The notes beneath the pieces are model-generated. The model was given only the letters and a program-made list of their open reading frames with translations, was not told the origin of the DNA and did not search any database. A program made the translations under genes and the position numbers. DNA of 45,444 nt from Hyphomicrobiales bacterium (lineage in GTDB: Bacteria; Pseudomonadota; Alphaproteobacteria; Rhizobiales; HXMU1428-3): assembly GCA_021775425.1 (NCBI GenBank), contig JAJFHX010000048.1, forward strand, positions 1-45,444, written 5' to 3'. Position 1 is the first letter of the stretch; each line of letters opens with the position of its first letter. Shown here in pieces: positions 14,423 to 23,207 of this stretch.

Positions 14423-16006
14423 ATGACAGCAGAAAAAATAGCACACACAAACACTTCAACTGGCATCAGATCCAACAATAATGCTGATGCTGGCAAACAG
14501 GGCAAAAACCCATCTGATATTTTTTCACGCCACCTTGATACGAAACTGGATCGCGTCGATACCGGCAGCATAAAAAGTAATACAACAGAGCAACTCGCCA
14601 CAAAAACCGAAAAGAACCCAATAGCAAACTCACGGGCAGCTCAACAAAATGAAGACATCCGTCAGGCCAAAATAGATCAGTCAGAAAGAACTCAGGATCA
14701 TCGCCTCGAGCAGCAACGCCAAAAAGAACTAAGAACCGAAGAAAAACGCCTTGAGCAACAACGCAAAGAAGAAAGAGCTGAAGCAAGAGCAAATGAGCGG
14801 CTCAAGCAGTCCAGACAAACTGAGATAACCTCAACAGACAACAAGTCTCCGGATGAAAATTCTGAAGTCTCTACAAAAACAACAGATGAAAATACCGTAA
14901 CGTCATCAGAAGAGAATAAAGACACCTCCAGCACAACCGCTAAGGAAGGCGAGTCAGACCACATAAAAGAAGAAGCACCTGAAACACAACTGGCAAATGC
15001 AGACCCTCTGAACGAGGAACAATCTCTCAATGACACACCTGATGGCACCCCGCTAGCCGGTGATTTGCAGCTGGAAGACACAACCCCGGCCGGCCAGCAT
15101 CAACCGGATGAAATTGAAACATCTGTAATTGTGGCTCAAACTCTCGCCGCCCATCAGCCAGCAGAAACAACCACAACTGACAAATCTTTGCAGAATAATC
15201 AGCTAAGCGGAACAGGCGTCGTCTCTAAAGCAACAGAGCCACTAGAAAGCAACCTCGGCCAGCCCGACCACGGCGAACAGAAACAGCAAAAAGGTAACGG
15301 AGCTGAAAAAGACCTGAACCAGCTAGCAGCCAGCCAAAAAGCAGCAACGCAAGCAAAAGATGTTGTTCAGATCCAGCCGCCACAAAATCAGGGCCCGGCA
15401 CCCATTTTGGCCAGCACTCAACTCAACGACGCATCCTTTAAAGGCCAGCTCGCTAAAACCGGTTTTGATACCAGCCAGTTGCAAACGATTGATAAAACTG
15501 ACGCATCCACCTCACTGAGCAACTCAACTGAAGCAAAATCAACATCACCAGCTAGTCAGCTGCATGCAAGAGGCTACACAAGCCCGACACAAGCCGTCGC
15601 CATCCAAATTGCTGCAAAAGCACAAAATGGCACCCAGCAGTTCGAAATTCGTCTCAACCCACCAGAACTTGGCAGGGTTGAAGTAAAAATGGAGTTTGGC
15701 AGAGACGGACAGATCAACACCCACCTGATCGTCGAGCGCCCGGAAACCCTAGATATGCTGTCAAAAGATGCCCGCCAGCTCGAACGCGCCTTAGCTCAGG
15801 CAGGCGTCAATCTTGAAAGTGATGGTCTCACATTCTCATTGAAAGATCAGGGAGACAATAACGGCGAAGGCAAAACAGGAAACGATGACCTGAAAGACAA
15901 CAGCCAGCACCAGGCAAACGACAGTGATCTCGAACAGCAAATTGATCAGAACAGTGCAATCTATCGCCAGCTCACCAACCCGAGCGGGCTTGATATCAGC
16001 GTATAA
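14423..16006 (+). CDS. fliK: Flagellar hook-length control protein FliK
   Basis: 527 residues. FliK measures the hook and switches the export apparatus from hook to filament substrates. The first 370 residues are low-complexity, rich in Glu, Gln, Thr, Ser and Asn, as expected for a secreted ruler protein, with a coiled, charged part near residues 80-130. The conserved C-terminal domain (about 385-490) contains FEIRLNPPELGRVEVKM and LSKDARQLERALAQAGVNLES, the Flg_hook signature. It is first in the flagellar run and 17 bp from flgD, which points to an operon. Confidence 0.9.
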   Translation: MTAEKIAHTNTSTGIRSNNNADAGKQGKNPSDIFSRHLDTKLDRVDTGSIKSNTTEQLATKTEKNPIANSRAAQQNEDIRQAKIDQSERTQDHRLEQQRQKELRTEEKRLEQQRKEERAEARANERLKQSRQTEITSTDNKSPDENSEVSTKTTDENTVTSSEENKDTSSTTAKEGESDHIKEEAPETQLANADPLNEEQSLNDTPDGTPLAGDLQLEDTTPAGQHQPDEIETSVIVAQTLAAHQPAETTTTDKSLQNNQLSGTGVVSKATEPLESNLGQPDHGEQKQQKGNGAEKDLNQLAASQKAATQAKDVVQIQPPQNQGPAPILASTQLNDASFKGQLAKTGFDTSQLQTIDKTDASTSLSNSTEAKSTSPASQLHARGYTSPTQAVAIQIAAKAQNGTQQFEIRLNPPELGRVEVKMEFGRDGQINTHLIVERPETLDMLSKDARQLERALAQAGVNLESDGLTFSLKDQGDNNGEGKTGNDDLKDNSQHQANDSDLEQQIDQNSAIYRQLTNPSGLDISV

Positions 16007-16023
16007 TTTTAAGGAGAGAGTAA

Positions 16024-16680
16024 ATGCCTACCATTAATCCATTATCAGCGCTATCGAACCTTGGCGAAGCAAATACCGCCAGAAATGCGATCGCGAATGA
16101 TTTTGATACATTTTTGACTCTTCTTACAACACAGCTGCAAAATCAAAACCCACTGGAACCTCTCGACACCAACCAGTTCACCCAGCAACTGGTCCAGTTC
16201 AGTGAAGTTGAGCAAACCATTAAATCAAATGAAAACCTTGAAAACCTGCTGAAATTGCAGGCAGCAACCGCTGTCACCAATTCCGTTGGCTATATTGGCA
16301 AAACTGTTGAACTTGCCAGCACAACACAGGAACTTAAAAACGGCACCGCCACTTGGCCATTAGTGGCAGAAAATCCTGCCCAGAATGCCACTTTCACCGT
16401 GAAAGACAGTGATGGTAACCTGATATTCGCTGAATCAAAACCGATTGAACAGGGCGCTTCAGATTATCAGTGGAATGGCAAAGATAACGACGGAAATAAC
16501 GCTCCAGCCGGTAGTTACACCCTTTCTGTAGAGGCAACCAGTGCCAGCGGTGTGGCTGTAAATGTCAATATTGCAAGCTCTGGCACCGTTGATGGCGTCG
16601 ATCTTTCCGGTGACACCCTCTATCTGCTGATTAATGGTCAGAAGGTCAAACTAGAAAACGTCACCACCATCAGACAATAG
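16024..16680 (+). CDS. flgD: Hook-capping (scaffold) protein FlgD
   Basis: 218 residues with an AAGGAGAG ribosome site. FlgD caps the growing hook and is discarded. The N-terminal export and oligomerisation region has FLTLLTTQLQNQNPLEPLDTNQFTQQLVQFS (about residues 29-59), the family signature. A FlgD Ig-like domain follows with GNLIFAES, YQWNGKDNDGNNAPAGSYTL and a C-terminal strand around VDGVDLSGDTLYLLINGQKV. Length is normal for the family. It is followed by a 270-bp regulatory region before sciP. Confidence 0.95.
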   Translation: MPTINPLSALSNLGEANTARNAIANDFDTFLTLLTTQLQNQNPLEPLDTNQFTQQLVQFSEVEQTIKSNENLENLLKLQAATAVTNSVGYIGKTVELASTTQELKNGTATWPLVAENPAQNATFTVKDSDGNLIFAESKPIEQGASDYQWNGKDNDGNNAPAGSYTLSVEATSASGVAVNVNIASSGTVDGVDLSGDTLYLLINGQKVKLENVTTIRQ

Positions 16681-16814
16681 CTGATCATTCACCTGGTCAG
16701 TAAAGTGTTAACCCTTTTATAGTTTACTATCTGTAAGGATTAACGTTCACCTCAAAACATATGGATTTTAGAGGGCAAAGCACTTGTTTCGTGCAAGCCT
16801 CTTCGTGTGAGTGG

Positions 16815-16860
16815 TTAACCATAAGTCAATGGTGGGCCACATAATGGCACAGGATTTGCT
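16815..16860 (+). promoter_or_regulatory. Sigma54 promoter of sciP with an upstream CtrA-like half site
   Basis: TGGCAC at 16845-16850, five bases, then TTGCT at 16856-16860 gives the -24 GG and -12 GC ten bases apart, an exact sigma54 arrangement. TTAACCAT at 16815-16822 matches a CtrA half site. Other TTAAC sequences lie near 16708 and 16740. Start of transcription would be near 16872, about 80 bases before the sciP ATG. Confidence 0.7.
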
Positions 16861-16950
16861 GTTCTGTTCATTATAAAGCTTAGCGGTCTGTAAACCCGGC
16901 TAGGCTATAGTAACCTGAGTAATTTGGGTCAGAGTATAGTAGAGAGTAAA

Positions 16951-17232
16951 ATGACCGAGCAAACATTTAGACCACGAGCCCGCTTCGTGATAGGCCCCGA
17001 TGGGAGCCCCCTCACTGTCGCGGATTTACCACCAAAAAACACCAAGCGTTGGGTTATACGCCGAAAAGCTGAAGTTGTTGCTGCCGTCCGCGGTGGCCTC
17101 TTAAGCCTCGAAGAAGCCTGCGAGCGTTATAAACTCACAGTAGAAGAGTTTCTAAGCTGGCAAAAATCAATCGACCATCACGGTCTGGCTGGTTTACGGG
17201 CAACCCGCGTTCAGGATTATCGCGGCGCATAA
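16951..17232 (+). CDS. sciP: SciP, DUF1153-family inhibitor of CtrA
   Basis: 93 residues from the ATG at 16951, which has AGAGAG upstream; a TTG at 16924 would add nine non-conserved residues. SciP binds CtrA in Caulobacter and blocks activation of its target promoters. Nearly the whole protein matches the family: RFVIGPDGSPLT, RWVIRRKAEVVAAVRGGLLS (about residues 31-50), then EEACERYKLTVEEFLSWQ and HGLAGLRATRVQDYR. It is a monocistronic unit between flgD and fliF, with its own sigma54-type promoter and a terminator at 17394. Confidence 0.93.
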   Translation: MTEQTFRPRARFVIGPDGSPLTVADLPPKNTKRWVIRRKAEVVAAVRGGLLSLEEACERYKLTVEEFLSWQKSIDHHGLAGLRATRVQDYRGA

Positions 17233-17393
17233 AATATTCGCCAGCTGGCATCTGACGGCTGAGTGATAAAATTATGCGGGCGCCTGTTTTCAAAAGACCA
17301 TTATGTGTGGCCTTTGATCAACGACTGGTGCGTTAAAAAATTTCGCTCAACGAAATAACGCTGAAATCCCCTGTTCAGCATCAATAAAATTTA

Positions 17394-17432
17394 AAAGCCC
17401 GGCTTTATTTAAAAAGCCGGGCTTTCATTATG
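17394..17432 (+). terminator. Rho-independent terminator after sciP
   Basis: AAAGCCCGGCTTT (17394-17406) and AAAGCCGGGCTTT (17413-17425) form a perfect 13-bp stem with a 6-base loop. The T tract lies within the stem end, so it can act in both directions. Confidence 0.8.
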
Positions 17433-17715
17433 CGCCCACCCCCTCATTTAGGCAGTCCCAGCACCTCACAGCAGGTCATTCCGCAATTCTCCCCAATTCC
17501 AAACACACATATGTTTCAGCATCGAACCTCAGCTGCATCGGCAATTTTTTCCTCTTTTTCTCATTTTTACTCAAAAATTAAATCTCTGTTTAACCTTTAG
17601 TGGGTAAATTTTGCCTAGAGGGAATCACTTGATTTATTTATCGCGAACGATGCGCCTGTATCCGGGCCGTGCCTCCCCGGTCTTTGGATGAAGTGTCGTA
17701 AAACAATAATAAAGT
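17433..17715 (+). promoter_or_regulatory. Upstream region of the fliF operon
   Basis: No gene. GTTTAACC and GGGTAAAT near 17588-17612 form an imperfect inverted pair with a CtrA-like TTAACC half site. A sigma54-like TGGG...TTTTGCC follows, but its GG to GC distance is nine rather than ten, so I do not call it. The promoter of fliF is probably in this region. Confidence 0.35.
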
Positions 17716-19443
17716 ATGGAGCCAGTTAGTCAGATGAGTGAAAAAGTAAACATCGGTAATATTGAAATCAATAATAGTAGCGTTGTCAGTTTTTTACAAA
17801 AATTGGGCGTTGCCCGCGTCGCTGCCATGGCAACAGTCGCATTGGTGATGCTGGGTTTTTTCATTTATTTAATCACCAAATTCAACGAGCCTCATCTCTC
17901 CGTCCTTTATTCTGATCTTGAATTTAAAGATTCTATCGAAATCGTCAAAAAACTTGAAAGTCAGAACATCCCCCACGAAATCAAAGGTGATGGCTCTGTC
18001 ATTCTAGTTCCAAAAGATCAGGTATTAAAACTACGTCTGACCATGGCTGAAGAAGGCCTGCCCATGGGCAACTCAGTCGGTTATGAGATTTTTGATAAAA
18101 GCAACACTCTGGGCGCGACCAATTTTGTCCAGAACATAAACCACCTTCGTGCCATTGAAGGCGAACTGGCAAGAACCATCAAAGCCCTTAATCAGGTTCA
18201 GCATGCCCGTGTTCATCTGGTATTACCCAAACGAAAGCTATTCGCCAGAGATAAAGCCAAAGCCTCCGCCTCCATCATCATCAAGTCCCGTGGTTCATTA
18301 GACAGAGGCCAGATCAGAGCCATTCAGCACCTTGTGGCTTCAGCCGTTGAAGATTTAACCCCCGGTCAGGTCTCTCTTGTTGACGAAACAGGCCATCTGC
18401 TCGCATCAGGTGAAAATCAGGATAGCCCGGGCGCCATGTCAAGCGAAGTGACCCAGCGCACACAGGCCTATGAAATGCGCCTGACAAGAGAACTTGAAGC
18501 CATCGTCGCCCGCATCGTTGGCAACGGTCATGTCCGCATCCGTGTCAACGCTGAAATGGATTACAACCGCGTCGTAAAATCTTCAGAAATTTTTGACCCG
18601 GACGGCAAAGTCGTCCGGTCTTCGAACACAAGAGAAGAAAGTTCAAAATCAGAACAGCCAACCAGCGATAATTCCGTAACCGTTGGCAATGATTTGCCGG
18701 ACAGCAACGTCGCCAAAGGCAACAACGGCAAAGCAATTGATGATAAAGACAAAACCCAGGAAGTCATCAACTACGAAATCTCAAAAACCAACCAGACAGA
18801 AACCATTGAAGGCGGCCGTGTCAAGCGTCTCTCCGTCGCTGTTCTGGTGGATGGTGTTTATAATAAAAATGCTGATGGGGCCGTTGAATACGCACCAAGG
18901 CAACAGGCTGAACTTGAACAAATCGCTAAGCTGGTTCGCTCCGCCGTTGGTTTTGATGAAAAACGCGGCGATATTCTGAATGTGACAAATCTCAAATTTG
19001 CTGAAAACCCTGACCTCAAACTAGGAGAGCAGGAAGAAGCTTCTATGTTTGATTTCACAAAAGCTGACTATTTCTACATAGCAGAATTATTCATCACCCT
19101 GCTCATCTCTATGTTTTTCATTCTTTTTGTCATCCGCCCATTGGTCAAGCGTGTGCTGGAACCTGAAAACAACGATATCGTCATCGATCTGGTTGAGCAT
19201 TTAGGAGAAGCAAACAGAGCCGAAGATGTTCCAATCGAAATCAACACAGACAAATTAGGTTCACTTGAAGACCTTGAAGGCCAGATGGTGGAAAACAAAA
19301 CCGCCAAAACAATTCAGGAGGCAAAAATCAGTGGCGAACTACAGGCCGAAGCGATCAGACAAATCGGCACACTGGTCAAAAATAATCCGCAAGAAGCAAC
19401 CGCAGTGATCCGTAGCTGGGTCGACAGTTCCAAAGCAGCATAA
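17716..19443 (+). CDS. fliF: Flagellar MS-ring protein FliF
   Basis: 575 residues, normal for the family. It forms the membrane ring on which the motor and export apparatus are built. A first membrane segment lies at about residues 33-54 and a second at about 453-475 (IAELFITLLISMFFILFVIRPL). Between them are the ring-building motifs, including SDLEFKDSIEIVKKLES, GNSVGYEIFDK, NHLRAIEGELARTI and ARVHLVLP. The cytoplasmic tail after 480 binds FliG. It begins the fliF-fliG-fliH-fliN run, and fliG starts 13 bp after its stop. Confidence 0.97.
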   Translation: MEPVSQMSEKVNIGNIEINNSSVVSFLQKLGVARVAAMATVALVMLGFFIYLITKFNEPHLSVLYSDLEFKDSIEIVKKLESQNIPHEIKGDGSVILVPKDQVLKLRLTMAEEGLPMGNSVGYEIFDKSNTLGATNFVQNINHLRAIEGELARTIKALNQVQHARVHLVLPKRKLFARDKAKASASIIIKSRGSLDRGQIRAIQHLVASAVEDLTPGQVSLVDETGHLLASGENQDSPGAMSSEVTQRTQAYEMRLTRELEAIVARIVGNGHVRIRVNAEMDYNRVVKSSEIFDPDGKVVRSSNTREESSKSEQPTSDNSVTVGNDLPDSNVAKGNNGKAIDDKDKTQEVINYEISKTNQTETIEGGRVKRLSVAVLVDGVYNKNADGAVEYAPRQQAELEQIAKLVRSAVGFDEKRGDILNVTNLKFAENPDLKLGEQEEASMFDFTKADYFYIAELFITLLISMFFILFVIRPLVKRVLEPENNDIVIDLVEHLGEANRAEDVPIEINTDKLGSLEDLEGQMVENKTAKTIQEAKISGELQAEAIRQIGTLVKNNPQEATAVIRSWVDSSKAA

Positions 19444-19456
19444 AGGGTAAACAATA

Positions 19457-20521
19457 ATGGCACTCACACAATCATTGCAGGATCTGACATCCCCGACCCG
19501 CCCGGAAGATCACCCGGGCCTCGCCTCAGATGAACTTGATGGTGAAGAAAAAGCCGCCATCCTTCTTCTTGCCCTTGGCAAAGATTTTGGCGAACCTATT
19601 TGGGAATCTCTTGAAGATGATGAGATTGCAGAAATTTCAATCGCCATGTCAAAACTCGGCAAGGTTACAACTGACCAGGTGGAAGAAATTTTGGCCCGCT
19701 TCATTTCGGATATGTCTATCTCCGGCGCGGTTATGGGCAACTTTGAATCAACAGAATCCCTCCTCAAGCAAATCCTGCCTGAAGAACGCGTAAACCTGAT
19801 CATGGAAGGCATCCGTGGCCCGGCGGGCCGCAACATGTGGGAAAAACTGTCCAACGTGCAGGCACATATTCTTGCCAACTATCTGAAAAACGAATACCCG
19901 CAAACCATCGCCGTAATCCTTTCTAAAATTTCTTCCGAACACGCAGCCAGAGTTCTAAGTCTTTTGCCGGATGATTTTTCAATGGAAGTTATCCAGCGCA
20001 TGCTGGCAATGGAAGCCGTCCAAAAAGACATTATCGAGAAAATTGAACAAACCCTTCGAAAGGAATTTATCTCAAACCTTTCAAGCACCAACAGAACCGA
20101 CGCCCACGAAACCATGGCCGGCATCTTTAATAATTTCGATCGCCAGACAGAATCACTATTCATGGGCAAACTGGAAAATATTGACAGAGAAGCAGCCGAG
20201 CGCATCAAAAACCTGATGTTCACCTTTGACGATCTGGCTCACCTAAATCAATCAAGCATTCAGGCCCTGCTGCGGGAAGTTGATAAAGACGTCCTCGCCC
20301 TTGCCATGAAAGGCACCAGTGAAAGCATCCGCGATTTCTTCCTTTCCAACCTCTCAAAAAGGGCCGGCGATATGTTGAAGGACGATCTTGAAAATATGGG
20401 CCCTGTCCGCCTCAGTGATGTAGATGAAGCCCAGTCAAAAATGATCAACAAAGCCAAAGACCTCGAAGCGGCTGGCACGATCATTATAGATAAAGACGGC
20501 AAAGAAGAAGAATTTATTTAA
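19457..20521 (+). CDS. fliG: Flagellar motor switch protein FliG
   Basis: 354 residues. FliG links the MS ring to the C ring and transmits torque. The N-terminal domain has EEKAAILLLALGKDFGEPIWESL. The middle-domain EHPQ motif is EYPQ here (NEYPQTIAVILSKI, about residues 143-156). The C-terminal domain has MFTFDDLAHLNQSSIQALLREVD and FFLSNLSKRAGDMLKDDLENMGPV with the charged torque helix. It has 20-25 residues more than E. coli FliG, mainly at the N-terminus. Confidence 0.97.
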   Translation: MALTQSLQDLTSPTRPEDHPGLASDELDGEEKAAILLLALGKDFGEPIWESLEDDEIAEISIAMSKLGKVTTDQVEEILARFISDMSISGAVMGNFESTESLLKQILPEERVNLIMEGIRGPAGRNMWEKLSNVQAHILANYLKNEYPQTIAVILSKISSEHAARVLSLLPDDFSMEVIQRMLAMEAVQKDIIEKIEQTLRKEFISNLSSTNRTDAHETMAGIFNNFDRQTESLFMGKLENIDREAAERIKNLMFTFDDLAHLNQSSIQALLREVDKDVLALAMKGTSESIRDFFLSNLSKRAGDMLKDDLENMGPVRLSDVDEAQSKMINKAKDLEAAGTIIIDKDGKEEEFI

Positions 20522-20540
20522 GGATTGAAAGAACTTCAAA

Positions 20541-21281
20541 ATGATGAGTGAGCAAATGCCAGAACCACAAAAATTTATGTTTGAAAATTCTTTCGACAAG
20601 AATGCCGAAATCATTGACCCGCTCGTCGAGTTAAAACTGAAATTCGAACAGAAAATTGAACAAGCCAAAAAAGAAGCCTTTGAAGAAGGCAAAAAAGCGG
20701 GTGAACAGGAAGCCCTCGCTTCAATAGAGAACCAGTCAAAACTCGCCCTTGAGGCGATTGTTCAACAAGGCGATAATTTGACAAAAGCCTATCAGGAAGA
20801 CTTAAAAAAACTCGAAGCAAAATCAGTTGAGTTCGGCATTGCAGCAGGCACTACCCTCGCAAGTGAACTCATCAAACGTGAGCCCATGCCATTGATTGAA
20901 AAATTCTTCAAAGATGCATTTGAAATAATCCATGGCGTCCCCGAAGTCACTGTAAGGCTCAACCCTGACTATACAGAACAAACCATAGAAGCCAGCAAAA
21001 CCTGGATGAAAGAAGCCGGATATAACGGCCAGATGAACATCATCCAGGACAAAAGCTTAAAACAATCAGACGTCACCATCACCTGGAAAGATGGAGGATT
21101 GTCCCAGTCTGTTGAAGGCCTGATGCAATCCATCCGCTCCGCCTTGAAAAATTACTTTGCCTCAAGAGGTGAGGGTGAAATCAGTGTGAATGAGACTACA
21201 ACACCCGGTTCAGAGCCGGAAACACCGCTCCTGAACATGCAAGATACAATACCAACCAAAGCGAGTGCTCATCATGAGTGA
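20541..21281 (+). CDS. fliH: Flagellar assembly protein FliH
   Basis: 246 residues. FliH holds the export ATPase FliI and ties it to FliN. It has the expected Gln/Glu/Lys-rich coiled coil with GX3G-like spacing (AKKEAFEEGKKAGEQEAL, about residues 39-56), then a C-terminal domain with PLIEKFFKDAF, VTVRLNPDY and SDVTITWKDGGLSQS. A Ser/Thr/Pro-rich tail of about 25 residues follows. Its stop overlaps the fliN start by eight bases. fliI itself is not in this window. Confidence 0.85.
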   Translation: MMSEQMPEPQKFMFENSFDKNAEIIDPLVELKLKFEQKIEQAKKEAFEEGKKAGEQEALASIENQSKLALEAIVQQGDNLTKAYQEDLKKLEAKSVEFGIAAGTTLASELIKREPMPLIEKFFKDAFEIIHGVPEVTVRLNPDYTEQTIEASKTWMKEAGYNGQMNIIQDKSLKQSDVTITWKDGGLSQSVEGLMQSIRSALKNYFASRGEGEISVNETTTPGSEPETPLLNMQDTIPTKASAHHE

Positions 21282-21636
21282 AGATCAGACAGCCGAAGAA
21301 AATCTTGATCTCAAAGATTTTTCACAGGAAAACCAGGTATCAGATACGGATAAAACCGAGGTTGCAGATAGCAAACCAAAACAGGTTGAAGATCTTCAGG
21401 CCGTGTTTGACGTACCCGTCAAAATTTCCGCCGTGCTGGGCCGCACCCAGCTTGAAATCTCAACCCTTCTCGATCTTGAAGAAGGCGACGTCATCGAGCT
21501 TGACAGAAAAGTCGGTGAAGCCATTGATCTTTATGTCAATAACCGCCTCGTTGCGAGAGGCGAGGTTGTGCTGGTTGATGAAAAACTCGGTGTGACGATG
21601 ACTGAAATCATCTCAAACAACAAAGATATTATGTAA
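21274..21636 (+). CDS. fliN: Flagellar motor switch protein FliN
   Basis: 120 residues from the ATG at 21274 inside the end of fliH; a GTG three codons earlier is possible. FliN builds the base of the C ring. The first 45 residues are acidic and variable. The C-terminal SpoA domain is clear: VFDVPVKISAVLGRTQLEI, then DLEEGDVIELDRKVGEAIDLYVNNRLVARGEVVLVDEKLGVTMTEI. Translation is probably coupled to fliH. Confidence 0.95.
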   Translation: MSEDQTAEENLDLKDFSQENQVSDTDKTEVADSKPKQVEDLQAVFDVPVKISAVLGRTQLEISTLLDLEEGDVIELDRKVGEAIDLYVNNRLVARGEVVLVDEKLGVTMTEIISNNKDIM

Positions 21637-21643
21637 TCAGGAA

Positions 21644-21674
21644 GGGCCTCAGACGAAACGGCCCGTAATTTTTA
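21644..21674 (+). terminator. Possible weak terminator or attenuator between fliN and flbD
   Basis: GGGCC (21644-21648) and GGCCC (21660-21664) form a short GC-rich stem with an 11-base loop, followed by GTAATTTTTATT. The short stem suggests partial termination, which would lower flbD relative to the ring genes. Confidence 0.4.
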
Positions 21675-21721
21675 TTAGATTTTGTTCAGAACAAAGAACA
21701 AAAGGACCAAGGAGCCAGAAA

Positions 21722-23077
21722 ATGCGCTTAACCATCATCGGCAGTTTAAACGGAAATTTAAGCACCGCGACAAAAATTGCCATGGGCACTGGGGCCAAAG
21801 TCACCCACGCCTCGACCATAGAAACCGCTCTCAATGAATTAAGAAATGGTCAGGGCGCAGACCTCATCATGATCGAAGACAGCTTCAACATCCGCGAGCT
21901 GGTAGACCGGCTTGAAGCAGAGCATATTCACATCTCGGTCGTTGCCTGTGGCAGTGGCGAAGACACCAGAGCCGCAGTCGAAGCCATCCAGGCCGGCGCC
22001 AAAGAATATATCCCCCTCCCGCCCGATGCTGAGCTGATTGCCGCTATCCTCACAGCCGTTTCAAAAGATCAGAAAGCCATGATCTACAGAGACCCCATCA
22101 TGGCCAAAGTCATCGCTATGGCTGATCAGGTCGCAGGCTCAGACGCAAGCATCCTCATCACCGGTGAAAGTGGCACCGGTAAAGAAGTCATGGCTCGCTA
22201 TGTCCATGAAAATTCAGCAAGAAAATCAAAAATATTCATTTCCGTCAATTGCGCCGCAATTCCGGAAAACCTGTTGGAATCTGAGCTGTTCGGCCATGAA
22301 AAAGGCGCTTTCACCGGTGCCATGCACCGCCGCATCGGTAAATTTGAAGAAGCCAATGGCGGCACGTTATTGCTTGACGAAATATCAGAAATGGATGTCC
22401 GCCTGCAGGCAAAACTGCTTCGTGCCCTGCAAGAACGTATCATCGACCGTGTTGGCGGTAACAAACCTGTACCGGTAGATATCCGCATCATCGCGACATC
22501 AAACCGAAACCTGGCTGAAGCCGTAAAAGATGGCTCCTTCAGGGAAGATCTTCTCTACAGATTAAACGTCGTCAACCTAACGATTCCACCGTTAAAAGAT
22601 CGCAAAGAAGATATCATCGCCCTTGCTGGCCACTTCGTTGAAAAATACACAGCCGCCAATGGCTTTGAGAGCAAAACATTTACCCAAGACGCAACTGAAA
22701 GCCTTCTGCAAAACCAGTGGCAGGGCAATGTTCGCGAGCTGGAAAATACCATCCACCGTGCCGTCTTGCTCTCTAACGGGCCGACAATCAGCGCTGAATT
22801 CATTCGCCCGCCAGAAGCACTGACCAACCTCAGTCAGGAACCGGCAGCAGCCGTTGCCGCCACTGCAGAAGCCCTGCAGCAAAACCTCGTTGGCATGACA
22901 GTCGCTGAGGTTGAGCGGGATCTGATTCTGAACACCCTCGACCATTGCATCGGCAACAGAACCCACGCCGCCAATATTCTGGGTATCTCAATCAGAACGC
23001 TTCGAAACAAACTCAAACAATATGGAGACGAAGGCGTTGATATCCCTCAACCAAACGAAACAAGGGTTGCCACCTGA
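21722..23077 (+). CDS. flbD: FlbD, sigma54-dependent flagellar transcription activator
   Basis: 451 residues with an AAGGAG ribosome site. FlbD activates late flagellar promoters with sigma54. Residues 1-115 are a receiver-like domain in which Glu52 occupies the usual phospho-Asp position (DLIMIEDS), as in other FlbD proteins that lack the normal acceptor. The AAA+ domain follows: Walker A GESGTGKE (148-155), GAFTGA loop (195-200), Walker B LLLDE (216-220) and FREDLLYRLNVV. The C-terminal Fis-type helix-turn-helix includes NRTHAANILGISIRTLRNKLKQY. The sigma54 promoter of sciP at 16845 is a likely target. Confidence 0.93.
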   Translation: MRLTIIGSLNGNLSTATKIAMGTGAKVTHASTIETALNELRNGQGADLIMIEDSFNIRELVDRLEAEHIHISVVACGSGEDTRAAVEAIQAGAKEYIPLPPDAELIAAILTAVSKDQKAMIYRDPIMAKVIAMADQVAGSDASILITGESGTGKEVMARYVHENSARKSKIFISVNCAAIPENLLESELFGHEKGAFTGAMHRRIGKFEEANGGTLLLDEISEMDVRLQAKLLRALQERIIDRVGGNKPVPVDIRIIATSNRNLAEAVKDGSFREDLLYRLNVVNLTIPPLKDRKEDIIALAGHFVEKYTAANGFESKTFTQDATESLLQNQWQGNVRELENTIHRAVLLSNGPTISAEFIRPPEALTNLSQEPAAAVAATAEALQQNLVGMTVAEVERDLILNTLDHCIGNRTHAANILGISIRTLRNKLKQYGDEGVDIPQPNETRVAT

Positions 23078-23111
23078 AAAACTGTTACAAAGCCAACCTC
23101 AGTTATAGGGC

Positions 23112-23207
23112 ATGAGACAGAATCTCAATAAACTGGCCGCTGAAAATGAGAAATGGCATGAAAAGTTGATGCGGTACAAAGAGGCAAAAGTACAAACATG
23201 GCAATGA
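23112..23207 (+). CDS. Possible 31-codon peptide overlapping the flhA start
   Basis: The frame begins MRQNLNKLAAENEKWHEKL and ends TWQ, with its TGA inside the flhA start (10-base overlap). It is highly charged and would form one helix. AGGG lies only one base from the ATG, which is poor spacing. It could be a real peptide, a translation-coupling leader for flhA, or chance. Confidence 0.25.
   Translation: MRQNLNKLAAENEKWHEKLMRYKEAKVQTWQ

Noticed and set aside
17588..17620. Sigma54-like TGGG...TTTTGCC before fliF
   Set aside because: The GG to GC distance is nine rather than ten, so it does not meet the consensus.
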